Source: an uncultured Clostridia bacterium (GTDB taxonomy: Bacteria > Bacillota > Clostridia > Christensenellales > Borkfalkiaceae). From it: a DNA stretch of 64,000 nt. Shown piece after piece: positions 32,028-41,361 of this stretch (within the stretch, counting starts at the first letter, position 1; each line of letters opens with the position of its first letter). Position numbers and translations under genes: made by a program. The notes below the pieces were generated by a model, which was given only the letters and a program-made list of their open reading frames with translations, was not told the DNA's origin and ran no database searches. The stretch covers positions 62,001-126,000 of the forward strand of contig CASEDP010000008.1 of assembly GCA_949286835.1 (NCBI GenBank). Direction: 5' to 3'.

Positions 32028-35000
32028 TCAGCGGAGGGAAATTCTGTCCGACACGCTGCGGATGAACATACCGCGGGCGATGCCCTCGTCTATGGCGGCG
32101 CTGAAGCGGTTATAGAGCTTATCCGTCACCTTGCCCGCCTTGAAGTGCGCGCAGATTGCAGAGATGAGTTCGTCCCTGTAAAGACTTACGTTTTCTAAGA
32201 GTATTGCCCTTGCGAGCGCTATCGTATCGAAGGGCGAATAGTCGGCATCCGCCGTCCTGACGGGAGTGCCCTCCTCCACCCTGTACTTTTCAAAAGCTAT
32301 CGCCTTTTCCGTGCGGTAATAGTGATTTGCACCCAGCATATTGACGCACTTCAATCCGCAGGCGGGTATGAGGGAGAGTATTTTGCCCTCTAACCTGACG
32401 CCGAACTTGGTTATGCCGTACAGCGACAGCACCCTCTTTACGAGGAACTGTTCGGAAATCGGCTCCTCGGCGGAGACGACCGCCTTTATGGTCTTTATGA
32501 GTTCGGCATCGACGTTACCGCCGAGCACCGCGGCGGTATCCGCCTCGCTGACTTCCGTCTTTGCCGCCTTATAGACCTTTCTGAAGCTCGAGGACACTTC
32601 CTGCCTGGAGGAAGTGAGCTTGTCGAGATAGTCCTTTATCTTCTTTATCTCCCTCTTGGGATTATTGAAAAAATTGACCGAATACAGCCTTATTACGTTC
32701 CAGTTGTTGCGCTTTAAGGTGTTGACCTGCATAACGAACTTATCCTTTATGGAGAAATTCGTGCTGCCGTCGCACAACACCGCGAGAATGAAGTTGTGCT
32801 TGTTCTTGGGGTCTATGACGCCTATGTCTATCTTGAAGTCGGAGACGCCGACGTCGCAGCGGCACTCGTACCCGTATGAGGCGAGCTCTTTGGCGACATA
32901 TCTGCCTATTCCCGTGCGGTTGATTATGACCTCGTCGCTGGGGGTGGCTATGCCCGTCCTGCCCTTTTCGGCAAATTCGAGGAAAGCCTTGAGCCCCGCA
33001 ACTCCGCGCGAAGTGGTGCGCGAAAGGTCTATCATAGAATAGCGCATAGACGAAAAGACAATCATCTCCTCCCTTGCCCTCGATACCGCGACGTTAAGCC
33101 TGCGCCAGCCGCCGAGCTGGTTTAAGGGACCGAAGTTCAAAGATATCTTGCCAAGCGTGTCGGGTCCGTAGCAGACCGAGAAGAGTATTACGTCCCTCTC
33201 GTCGCCCTGCACGTTTTCGAGGTTCTTGACGAAGATGGGCTCTTCACGGTCGAAGGCGACGTCGTCCAGCCCCTTGTCGGCAATGGCGCGGTTGAGCATC
33301 TTTTCGATGTACACCTGCTGCGGCATAGAGAAGGTGACAATGCCTATCGACGAGCGCGCCAGCTCCTTGTCGGAAAGGCGCCTTATGACCTCGGCGACGA
33401 GCGCTTCAGCCTCCTCCCTGTTGCACTTGCTGCCGCCGCGCTGATATACGCCGTTTTCGATGTAGCGCAGCGTCACCTTGCAGTCCATTGCGTCGGGCGA
33501 AGGAAAAGTGCAAAGCTTTGACGAATAGTACATTATGTTTGAGAAAGCGATGAGGCTTTCGTGCTTGGAGCGGTAATGCCACGACAGATGCTTTTCGGGC
33601 ATACCGAGGGCAAGACAGTCGTCGAGCACGCTCTCCAGATCCTCCGCCTCGGGGTTGTCCTCGTCGGCGCCTACCGCCATAAAGAAGGACGTGGGCGGCA
33701 TCTGCTTGGGGTCGCCGACGACGATTGCGCTCCTGCCCCTTGCAAGCGAGGGCACCGCCTCGCACGTGGGCATCTGCGACGCCTCGTCGAATATCACCAT
33801 ATCGAAGAGGTCGCACACCGCGGGAAGATACTGTGAAACGGTGAACGGGCTCATCAGCATACAGGGTGCGACGATCTTCAGAAGTTCGGGAATTTCCGCG
33901 ATGAGAGTGCGGATATTCAGGCTCCTTAAATTGGTCTTTGTCTGGCGGCGGAAGGACATCAGCTCAAGCGCGATTGCCCCCTCCGTGCCCTCGTCTGGCA
34001 GGCGGGAGATGAGCTCGTGCCGTATCTTAATCCGCGTAAGGCGCATAAACTCCTCGAGTACGAGCGAGAAATTGGACGCCGTTTCGTCCATAACCGTCGC
34101 GGAGAAGCCCGCAAGACGGGGGTCGGCGGGGATATTCTTCTGCACGAAGTTGCGGTAGACGTTCTTTCTGAATGCTGAGAGTATCTTTTCGCCGCTTATC
34201 TGACCGCTTTCGAGCGCGTCCGTTATGAACGTCAGTCCGCTGCGGTCGAGCTTTTCCGCCGTCTTTTTGTACATACACCACGCGGGCAGCATATCAATGT
34301 TGTCGATGAGCGCGCTGCACTTGGCGAAGAAGTAGTCGTATATGTCCAGGTCGTCGACGGCGTTCTTTTCGAGTTTTACAGTCTTTGCGAAGAAGGTGCA
34401 GCTCTCCTCGAAGGAGCGCGCTGCGGAGAGTATGCCGTTGTAGAGGGGCGTCAGATGCCCGTCGTTCGCCCTTGCGCAGGCAGAGTTGAACGCGTCGGCG
34501 TTATAGTCCATAAAGACGCTCTCGCAGACGGCGTGGAAGTCGTATATGGGGCGGAGAAATTCCTCCCTCTTCCTGTCGCTTATGCCGCCCGTTATGCCCG
34601 TGAATTCGGCGGCGAGGTCGGTATAGCCGAAGATGTTGCGCTTGTCCTCCTCTATTGCGAGCGCGAGCTTGACCCACTCCAGCTCTTCGCCTGCCCTGAG
34701 GGGCGTCTTGGCGACGCGGCTTATTCTCTTTACGATTACCGTGAGGTTTCTCGACGACAGATAGTCGCCGCCGCACAGCTCTATCTCCTCCTCCAGCCCT
34801 TCGCAGAACTTGGAGATGTCGACGAGCGACTTGAAGCGCGTCATCCACCGCCTCACGTCCCTGTCATAGCTTAAGTTGGCGTTGAAGAAGATGTAGAAAT
34901 CGCGCTCGTCGCAGGAGAAGAACTCGGAAAGGGCGCCGCTCTTGAGCGTCTTTACTATGCCGATAAGCCCTTCGAGTTTTTTGGGCGTGAAGGTGCTTAT

Positions 35001-37661
35001 CTTCTGGCTGAAGGTGTCGAGGAAGAGCGCGAGATAGTTCTTGAGGTGCTTGAGCTCAGCGACGACCACCTCGGAGGAGAACATAACGGCGCGTTTTGCC
35101 GTCTCGTCGCACTCGGTCATATTGACGTTTGCAAAGGGCGAACGGTAGACGCCGCCGCACTCCTTTGCCGCCGCCTGCGCGGTGAGCAGCATATTTTCAT
35201 ACTCGGCGAGTTTTTTGTCGGTGAGGTTGTCGTAGAAGGTGGATTCTATGTTGACAAGCTCGGGCGCGGAGGCGTTGGCGAGGTAGTTTACTATGCCCTC
35301 GTAGACGGAGACGCCCAGCCCCCTCTTCTTGTGCAGGGCGGTCAGCGGGCGGGAGAGAGTATCCCTGAAATTGGCAATTCTCTCTGCGTCCTGCGCGAAC
35401 TGCGTTCCGTCGTATTCGTCCTTAAGGGAGAGGGTGTTTTCGACCGAGCGGACAATTTCCGCCTTGTCCACCGTCTTGCCGCTGTGCAGCTCGAGGCAGA
35501 ATTCGCCTATGCCTATCTCGTTGAGGCGCTTTTTGACGACCTTGATTGCCGCCTGCTTTTCGGCGACGAACAGCACCGTCTTGCCCGACGAGATGGCGTT
35601 TGCGATTATGTTGGTTATGGTCTGGCTCTTGCCCGTGCCGGGAGGACCGTGCAGAACGAAGGACGTGCCCTTCTGCGCCTCTGCAATGGCAGAGAACTGC
35701 GAGGAGTCGCAGGGCAGCGGCATAAGTATTTCGTCGGGGGCGATTGCGTCCTCGTCGGCGGCGCACAGCTTGTTTTCGGTGAGCTTGTTTGTGTTTGTGA
35801 GCAGGCTCAGTATTACAGGATTTTCCCTGTAAATCTTCATATTGTCCTTGACGTCCCGCCACATTGCGTAGCCGGCAAATGTGAACTGCGCGATGTATGC
35901 GTCCTCGTGCACCAGCCAGCCCTGCATATTGCTCGTCTTGGAGCGGAACACGGCGAATATCTCCGACGGGGTGAGGTTCTTTTCCTCCACGCCCCTCAGA
36001 TCGAGGTCAAACTGACTGTACAAGAACTCTATGAGCGTGTTGTTTACGGTGAACTCCTCGCCGGGTTCGACTATTATGCCGTGCGTCTTGGTCTTTTTTA
36101 TGTTTACGGGCAGGAGGACGATAGGCGCGTACTTATATTCCTTTTCGTCGCCGTATTTCCACTTCAAAAAGCCCGTTGCCAGAAAGAGCGTGTTGGCGCC
36201 CACCTCTTCCTGCGACGCCCTGCCCTTTCTTATCAGCGAGGAAACCGCCTCCTGCAGGGTGAAGTCGCCCGAATAGGAGCGCACTATGCCAGACGAGAGC
36301 TCTATCCTTATGAGCTCCGCAAGCGTGCGTATCTCGTTGCTGACGCCGAAGAATGTGGCGTTTTTGAGCTTTGTCTGGTTTGGCTGAATTGTGAGCTGAC
36401 CGCCCTCCTCTACCCTGGAAATGAGCTCGTTTATGTCCGTAAGAAGAAGATGGATTGCATCCTTTGCATACCTGAAGTTGAGCAGGTTGTTCTTTACCGA
36501 CAGATCGAGAAGGCGGCGCTGCCAGTTGCGCTCCTTGGTGACCTTGCCGCCGAGGGCGAGCTTGCCCGCATCGATGAGCGATTTGGGCTTTGCCTCGTAG
36601 GAGAACTGGCTGTCGCCCAGAATTTCATAGTCGTTGCCCTTGCCCACCTTTATGGGCATAGGGAAAATACCGCCTATTCTGCACCTCTTAACGTCTATGC
36701 AGCAGTCGAAAAAGCCCTGCGAGAGCGACGACGCGAAGTGCGACGCGGAGGTCGTGAAACTTGCGTGCTTGTGCGCGAAAAGATCCTCGGCGTCGATTAT
36801 GGCAAGGTTGTTGACGCCCGAGGAGATATAGCGCTCGACGACGGAGATGTCGTCCTGCAGGGGCGAGTTGAAACAGCTTTCATACAGCCACACGCCCACG
36901 CCTATGTCGTTTTTGCCGACGACGAGCACGGGGTTGAACTTTGCCGCCTCCAGACAGGACGCCGCAAACACGGCGATTGCAAGCGGGGTTGCCCTGCGCT
37001 CCGCAACTATGTCCGCCACATTGCCGACGGTGACGACGCCGGAATAGTCTGCGCCGCACTCCTCCCGCTCGATATTGAGATTTCTTATCGCCGAAAAGAT
37101 GGACGCAAAGGCGTACATAAGCGCGTTTTTATCGTTGCCCGCATAGCCACTCCACTCCCTTGAATAGCCCCACGTCTTGAGCTGCAGACCCGCCTCCGCA
37201 AGCACCTTCTGACAGTCCGAAAGCTTGGGGCGGACGAATGCGGACAGCATTTCGACGTTGTCCGAAAGACCCGACCACTGCTCCATAGGTATTGCCTTTA
37301 CCGAAGCTTCCGGTGCGCAGATACTCGTCTTTCCGCAGGTGACGGTTACGGTCACCGTGCAGTCCTGCGCCTCGGCGAGGTCGGCGAGATATTTGGGGTT
37401 CAGAAGAGACGGCGCCTTGATCTCCACGCTGCTCTCGGCGGGAAGTTCGACGACGTTTATCTCCGCGGGCAGAATGAGCCCGTTGCTGCCCGTCACCCTG
37501 ACAACGAGATTTTCCAGCGCGCTTTCGCCGCTGTTGAACAGTCGGAAAGTGTTGAAAAGGGGCATTCTGTTGTAATACGTGGCATAGGAAACGCAGTTGA
37601 GGAGATCCCCCTCCAGACTTAACGCCTCTGCCTGATGTGCTGATTTCTTGTTTGCCGCCAT
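32028..37661 (-). CDS. Giant DUF4011 / Upf1-like SF1 helicase with Vsr-like nuclease domain
   Basis: This 1877-residue protein is by far the longest in the window. Its order is an N-terminal domain, DUF4011 from about residue 373 (RNWQRRLLDLSVKNNLLNF), Walker A HGPPGTGKSQT (about 672), Walker B MVIFDEASQMP (about 1294), helicase motifs including GDPKQMPPTSF, HYRSKHESLI and VQGDERDVILFSV, a restriction-endonuclease-like domain (about 1575-1690; DFKIDIGV then LAVLCDG) and a DUF3320-like end (about 1715-1800). This architecture has been proposed as a single-gene antiphage system. The usual acidic residue before CDG is Leu here, so nuclease activity is in doubt. It has its own consensus promoter. 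Confidence 0.9.
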   Translation of the reverse strand: MAANKKSAHQAEALSLEGDLLNCVSYATYYNRMPLFNTFRLFNSGESALENLVVRVTGSNGLILPAEINVVELPAESSVEIKAPSLLNPKYLADLAEAQDCTVTVTVTCGKTSICAPEASVKAIPMEQWSGLSDNVEMLSAFVRPKLSDCQKVLAEAGLQLKTWGYSREWSGYAGNDKNALMYAFASIFSAIRNLNIEREECGADYSGVVTVGNVADIVAERRATPLAIAVFAASCLEAAKFNPVLVVGKNDIGVGVWLYESCFNSPLQDDISVVERYISSGVNNLAIIDAEDLFAHKHASFTTSASHFASSLSQGFFDCCIDVKRCRIGGIFPMPIKVGKGNDYEILGDSQFSYEAKPKSLIDAGKLALGGKVTKERNWQRRLLDLSVKNNLLNFRYAKDAIHLLLTDINELISRVEEGGQLTIQPNQTKLKNATFFGVSNEIRTLAELIRIELSSGIVRSYSGDFTLQEAVSSLIRKGRASQEEVGANTLFLATGFLKWKYGDEKEYKYAPIVLLPVNIKKTKTHGIIVEPGEEFTVNNTLIEFLYSQFDLDLRGVEEKNLTPSEIFAVFRSKTSNMQGWLVHEDAYIAQFTFAGYAMWRDVKDNMKIYRENPVILSLLTNTNKLTENKLCAADEDAIAPDEILMPLPCDSSQFSAIAEAQKGTSFVLHGPPGTGKSQTITNIIANAISSGKTVLFVAEKQAAIKVVKKRLNEIGIGEFCLELHSGKTVDKAEIVRSVENTLSLKDEYDGTQFAQDAERIANFRDTLSRPLTALHKKRGLGVSVYEGIVNYLANASAPELVNIESTFYDNLTDKKLAEYENMLLTAQAAAKECGGVYRSPFANVNMTECDETAKRAVMFSSEVVVAELKHLKNYLALFLDTFSQKISTFTPKKLEGLIGIVKTLKSGALSEFFSCDERDFYIFFNANLSYDRDVRRWMTRFKSLVDISKFCEGLEEEIELCGGDYLSSRNLTVIVKRISRVAKTPLRAGEELEWVKLALAIEEDKRNIFGYTDLAAEFTGITGGISDRKREEFLRPIYDFHAVCESVFMDYNADAFNSACARANDGHLTPLYNGILSAARSFEESCTFFAKTVKLEKNAVDDLDIYDYFFAKCSALIDNIDMLPAWCMYKKTAEKLDRSGLTFITDALESGQISGEKILSAFRKNVYRNFVQKNIPADPRLAGFSATVMDETASNFSLVLEEFMRLTRIKIRHELISRLPDEGTEGAIALELMSFRRQTKTNLRSLNIRTLIAEIPELLKIVAPCMLMSPFTVSQYLPAVCDLFDMVIFDEASQMPTCEAVPSLARGRSAIVVGDPKQMPPTSFFMAVGADEDNPEAEDLESVLDDCLALGMPEKHLSWHYRSKHESLIAFSNIMYYSSKLCTFPSPDAMDCKVTLRYIENGVYQRGGSKCNREEAEALVAEVIRRLSDKELARSSIGIVTFSMPQQVYIEKMLNRAIADKGLDDVAFDREEPIFVKNLENVQGDERDVILFSVCYGPDTLGKISLNFGPLNQLGGWRRLNVAVSRAREEMIVFSSMRYSMIDLSRTTSRGVAGLKAFLEFAEKGRTGIATPSDEVIINRTGIGRYVAKELASYGYECRCDVGVSDFKIDIGVIDPKNKHNFILAVLCDGSTNFSIKDKFVMQVNTLKRNNWNVIRLYSVNFFNNPKREIKKIKDYLDKLTSSRQEVSSSFRKVYKAAKTEVSEADTAAVLGGNVDAELIKTIKAVVSAEEPISEQFLVKRVLSLYGITKFGVRLEGKILSLIPACGLKCVNMLGANHYYRTEKAIAFEKYRVEEGTPVRTADADYSPFDTIALARAILLENVSLYRDELISAICAHFKAGKVTDKLYNRFSAAIDEGIARGMFIRSVSDRISLR

Positions 37662-37698
37662 TAAATTCCTCTCATTTCTGTATAATTTTTCACCTTAA

Positions 37699-37727
37699 AT
37701 TATACTACTTATCGTCCGATATTTCAA
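37699..37727 (-). promoter_or_regulatory. Promoter of the DUF4011 helicase
   Basis: TTGAAA (37722-37727) and TATAAT (37699-37704) with a 17-bp spacer read toward the helicase, whose ATG is about 38 bp downstream after a GAGAGGAA site. The gene is thus an independent unit between the ABC-2 exporter and the comEC-like gene. Confidence 0.82.
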
Positions 37728-37828
37728 TATTTTGCGCCCTTTATTTATTGACAAATTTACAATTAAAAAACGGCTTTTGCCCGAAAAGCCTTACGTAATG
37801 CTGCGGGCTTAATGACGCACAGAATGAT

Positions 37829-37864
37829 AAAGCGCGGCGGAAAGGACTTTTCCGCCGCGCTTTT
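37829..37864 (-). terminator. Terminator after the ABC-2 permease gene
   Basis: AAAGCGCGGCGG pairs with CCGCCGCGCTTT around a short loop. T residues follow on both strands (CTTTTCG on plus, TTTATCATT on minus). It lies 50 bp beyond the permease stop. Confidence 0.78.
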
Positions 37865-37913
37865 CGCGCAAAATTCATCACATATTTCCGCCGCGACTTG
37901 GCGCTTTGGCAGA

Positions 37914-38948
37914 TTACTTGTGCTTTCCCCCGTCGGTCTTTGCCGCCTTTGCGATTTTTTTGCCGACCCCGCCGATTACGGAAGTCAGCTTTTTGCCCGT
38001 TATAAGGTTTAACGCTATGAGCAGCACCGTAAACAATGCAATTATCGCCGCCTGAATTTCGGGAGTTAAGGACATACCGAAAAATTCGAGGTTATAGCCG
38101 AAGTTGCCCGTCAGTCCCTCTATTATGAGCTGTCCGTTTACGGGGTCTAGCCCGACGATATAGTTGCTTGCCTCGGCAATGGGCGTGGCGAGGAAGGAAT
38201 ATCTGAACAGCGAACAGCAATAGGTTCCCGGAATGAAACAGCAGACGTTCTGCACCGCCGCAGGCATCATATAGAAGGGCATATATGCGCCGATGAGGAA
38301 GCCTATCGCGGAGGAGAACACCGTGAGTATGCTGACCATCGTCATATCCTTAGAGACGAAGGAGCAGATGAAAACCGTGAAGAGCACTGAATTCACCGTG
38401 GAATAGAGCAACACTCCGAGTATGGTCAGCACGTCTACAAAGTTGAGCCAGAATTCGCCGAGACAGGCGAGATACACAAAGCACACGATGAGAAAGATGA
38501 AGCTGACAATGAGCGTGACCACGAAGCTGTATATGAAATAGCTTAAGATGAGCACGGTGTTGCTGACGGGCGAGGATGCAAAATCGCGGTTTATGCCGTT
38601 TTCCTTGTCGGCAACTATAATGTTGTTTGTCTGGAGAGAAACGGTGAGCGTTGAAAACGCCATAATGCCGGAGAGCATCCAACTGTCGAGTATTGCGCCG
38701 ACGTACTTGTTGACCTGCGTGTTGCCCGCGGGGTCGAAGTTCTTCAGTTCGTCAATCGTGCTGTCGCTGAACACGTCCTTGACGGTGAGAAGCTCGAGGT
38801 TGCGCAGGAAGAAAATATAGATGACGAACACGATAAAGGGCACCATCAGCGTGAAAAATACCCTCATCCTGTTGTTGAAGAACACGAGAAGATGACGCTT
38901 TGTCAGCTTGCCGAGCTGTTCAAAATAGTTCTGCTTAACTCTCTGCAT
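37914..38948 (-). CDS. ABC-2 type transporter permease
   Basis: This 344-residue membrane protein has an N-terminal helix (RVFFTLMVPFIVFVIYIFFL, about residues 28-47), an external domain and five further helices, the layout of ABC-2 exporters (drug, polysaccharide or Na+ export). The start codon lies 14 bp inside the 3' end of the ATPase gene, so the two are coupled. The substrate is unknown. The preceding glycosyltransferase gene overlaps the same operon and hints at an envelope-related role, but this is only context. Confidence 0.9.
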   Translation of the reverse strand: MQRVKQNYFEQLGKLTKRHLLVFFNNRMRVFFTLMVPFIVFVIYIFFLRNLELLTVKDVFSDSTIDELKNFDPAGNTQVNKYVGAILDSWMLSGIMAFSTLTVSLQTNNIIVADKENGINRDFASSPVSNTVLILSYFIYSFVVTLIVSFIFLIVCFVYLACLGEFWLNFVDVLTILGVLLYSTVNSVLFTVFICSFVSKDMTMVSILTVFSSAIGFLIGAYMPFYMMPAAVQNVCCFIPGTYCCSLFRYSFLATPIAEASNYIVGLDPVNGQLIIEGLTGNFGYNLEFFGMSLTPEIQAAIIALFTVLLIALNLITGKKLTSVIGGVGKKIAKAAKTDGGKHK

Positions 38949-39909
38949 CGCTTCCCTCGCCTCCCGTGAGTTTTATATCCCTGCCCGTAACCGTCAGGAA
39001 CACGTCGTCCATATTGCCCTTTACAATCTCCATATCGGTTATGAACTTGTCGTATGCCGAAATTATGCGCTTTGCATCGGCGGTATCTTCAATGTTTATC
39101 CTGTAAGCGCCCGCAGCTTCGTCGTACCTGAAGCCCTCTCCGCCCTTTTTCATTGCCTTCTCGAAAGAAGTATCGGCGGGCATATATGCTATGATTACGT
39201 CGTGCGAGTAGCTGTTCTTGAGTTCGTTGGGAGTGCCGCGCGCAATGATGTGACCCTTGTCCATAATGACGACGTCCATCGCCTTTTCCGCCTCCTCGAG
39301 GTAGTGCGTGGTGAGGAACACCGTCATACCCGTTTCCTGCCTTATCCTGTCGATGAGCGTCCAGACGTTGAGCCTCGTCTTGGGGTCGAGACCTGTCGTC
39401 GGCTCGTCGAGAATGAGGAGCTTGGGTCTGTGCGCCATTGCCCTGGCTATGTCCACCCTTCTCACCTGACCGCCCGAAAGCGTGCGCACGGGCTTGTTCA
39501 AAATGGGTTCCAGCTCTAAAAGGCGGACGATATCCGCGATGTTGCGCCTCTGCTCCTCCTTTGAGATGCCGTAAAACGCCGTCCTTATTTCGAGGTTCTG
39601 CTTTACGGTAAGATCCCTGTCGAGCACGCTCGACTGAAAGACTATGCCCACCTCTCTCTTTATGGCTACGCTGTCCGTGTCGAGGTCATAGCCGTCGACA
39701 AATATCTTGCCGCTGTCCTTGGAGAGAATGGAACATATTATGTTTATCGTCGTCGACTTGCCCGCGCCGTTGGCGCCCAGAAAGGCGAAGAGCGTACCCT
39801 TTTCGACGGCGAACGAGATGTCGTCCACCGCCCTCGTGCCGCCGGGGTAAGTCTTTACGAGGTTTTCTATTCTTATGGCGTAATCGCCTTTTTTTACGTT
39901 TTCTGTCAT
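38935..39909 (-). CDS. ABC transporter ATP-binding protein
   Basis: This ATPase of about 324 residues energises the ABC-2 permease that follows. The Walker A is GANGAGKSTT, the Q-loop lies in GIVFQSSVLDRDLTV, the signature is LSGGQVRR, and Walker B is LLILDEPTTGLDP. The C-terminal extension (about residues 240-324) is common in the CcmA/DrrA class. I chose ATG 39909 (MTENVKKGDY) because CGGAG precedes it by a good distance; an ATG at 39930 overlaps the glycosyltransferase stop but has no ribosome binding site. Confidence 0.93.
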   Translation of the reverse strand: MTENVKKGDYAIRIENLVKTYPGGTRAVDDISFAVEKGTLFAFLGANGAGKSTTINIICSILSKDSGKIFVDGYDLDTDSVAIKREVGIVFQSSVLDRDLTVKQNLEIRTAFYGISKEEQRRNIADIVRLLELEPILNKPVRTLSGGQVRRVDIARAMAHRPKLLILDEPTTGLDPKTRLNVWTLIDRIRQETGMTVFLTTHYLEEAEKAMDVVIMDKGHIIARGTPNELKNSYSHDVIIAYMPADTSFEKAMKKGGEGFRYDEAAGAYRINIEDTADAKRIISAYDKFITDMEIVKGNMDDVFLTVTGRDIKLTGGEGSDAES

Positions 39910-39926
39910 CGGTTTCTCCGAAAAAA

Positions 39927-41249
39927 TCATTGCTGCGACGAAGCCCCGCCTGCATTGCGCTTGGCTTTGCCCCACGCAGGTTTTGACATTGTGCCTATGA
40001 ATATCGTCACTGAATAGAGAATGAGGAAGAACGGGAACAAGAATACTGCCGAAAGAAGCTCTCTGCGGCTGTTTGATCCCAATTTTTTATAGTCGGTCAT
40101 TACCAGGAAGAGCGCCTGAAGATAGCCGAAGAGCACGAATAGCCCCACCAATACGCTTGCCATAATTATGACCGTATTCCACAGCACTTCATAATAATAC
40201 GTCTGCGTGAAGAGCGAAAGCTCCATCCCGCCGTACGCCGCAAACCCGAGGTACAGGAAGTTGTATATGTAGAAGAGCGGTATCCACGTGGCGACTATCG
40301 CAGTTATGAACACGAACGCATATGTAAGACATACTTCCAGATAGGAGAAATTGCCGGTAGTGAAGAACTTGCCGAACATCTTCATAAATTTCGGCTTCAG
40401 CAGACTGACGCTGCCGCTGCCTATGCGCTTGTTGCGGTTATACGTATCTCTGAGCGACGAGGGCATATCCTCGTAGACGACTGCGTCCTCGACGAAGTGC
40501 CCCTTGTAGCCGTCGAAAAGTCTGTTTATGAAATATTCGGCGTCCTCCGAAATGCTGGTGCAGTCGTAGCCTCCGGTCGCCCTGAGCATCCTCATACTCA
40601 TCATAGCGCCGCTGCCGTTGACGTGGGCGGCAAGACCCAGCCTCTCCCTCACCCTGCTGCCGAAGCGCGAATCAAAGACATAAAACATTGCGCACGCCTT
40701 GGTAAAAAAGCTCTGAGAGGCGTTTCGAGCCCCCTCGTAGGGGCGGGCAAAGTCTACGCCCGCCTGATATGCATCGTTCATCACCGAGGCAAACTGCGGG
40801 TTGACGTGGTTGTCGGCGTCGAGGCGCAGCACAAAGTCGTATTTATCGCCGAGCGACATAAGATAGTCCAGTCCGTACCTTAAAGGATATGCCGCTCTGT
40901 GATGTTCGGGGTCGGGGTCGTTGTGAATGAGCACCTTCGCCCCCGCCTTTTCCGCGAGCTCCGCCGTCCTGTCGGTGCAGTTGTCGGCGACGACGTAGAC
41001 GTCGTACAGCTCCCTCGGGTACTGCTGGTTGTCAATCAAATCCTTTACCGTGTCGAAGATGACGCTCTCCTCGTTGTTGGCGGCTATCAGAAAGGCAATT
41101 CTGCCCTTCTTCTCGCTCTTTTTCCACGTCTTTTTGGGCAAAAAGAAGAGAAGGACGTACATAACCTGCAACAAAAGGGGTATTGCGATTGCCATGAGCA
41201 CGACGTAATTGATTATGCTCAGTACGCGGTACAATATTTCATGCCACAT
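39927..41249 (-). CDS. Family-2 glycosyltransferase, membrane-bound
   Basis: This 440-residue GT2 enzyme has an N-terminal transmembrane helix (VVLMAIAIPLLLQVMYVLLF, residues 16-35) and a cytosolic GT-A domain: IAFLIAANNEESVIFDTV, the nucleotide-sugar metal motif LRLDADNHV and the acceptor-side SEDAEYF. Three or four C-terminal helices follow. The family's usual QxxRW appears as a variant, RNKRIGSGS. Such enzymes build polysaccharides or glycolipids at the membrane; donor and acceptor are unknown. Its stop overlaps the ABC ATPase region, linking it to the exporter. Confidence 0.88.
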   Translation of the reverse strand: MWHEILYRVLSIINYVVLMAIAIPLLLQVMYVLLFFLPKKTWKKSEKKGRIAFLIAANNEESVIFDTVKDLIDNQQYPRELYDVYVVADNCTDRTAELAEKAGAKVLIHNDPDPEHHRAAYPLRYGLDYLMSLGDKYDFVLRLDADNHVNPQFASVMNDAYQAGVDFARPYEGARNASQSFFTKACAMFYVFDSRFGSRVRERLGLAAHVNGSGAMMSMRMLRATGGYDCTSISEDAEYFINRLFDGYKGHFVEDAVVYEDMPSSLRDTYNRNKRIGSGSVSLLKPKFMKMFGKFFTTGNFSYLEVCLTYAFVFITAIVATWIPLFYIYNFLYLGFAAYGGMELSLFTQTYYYEVLWNTVIIMASVLVGLFVLFGYLQALFLVMTDYKKLGSNSRRELLSAVFLFPFFLILYSVTIFIGTMSKPAWGKAKRNAGGASSQQ

Positions 41250-41361
41250 AAAAAAATTACTCTCTCCCCGTCGAATATGCTGATATTGTTAAAATTTTAT
41301 CATAAATGCGTGCATTTGTCTACCCGTTGTCGTTATCGCGGGGTGAAAATTTGTGAAAGGT

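Noticed and set aside
35046..37163. 705-codon open frame antisense to the DUF4011 helicase
   Set aside because: It lies wholly opposite a clearly coding helicase gene, has the Leu/Val/Arg/Glu-rich composition of an antisense frame in GC-rich DNA, no domain and no ribosome binding site.
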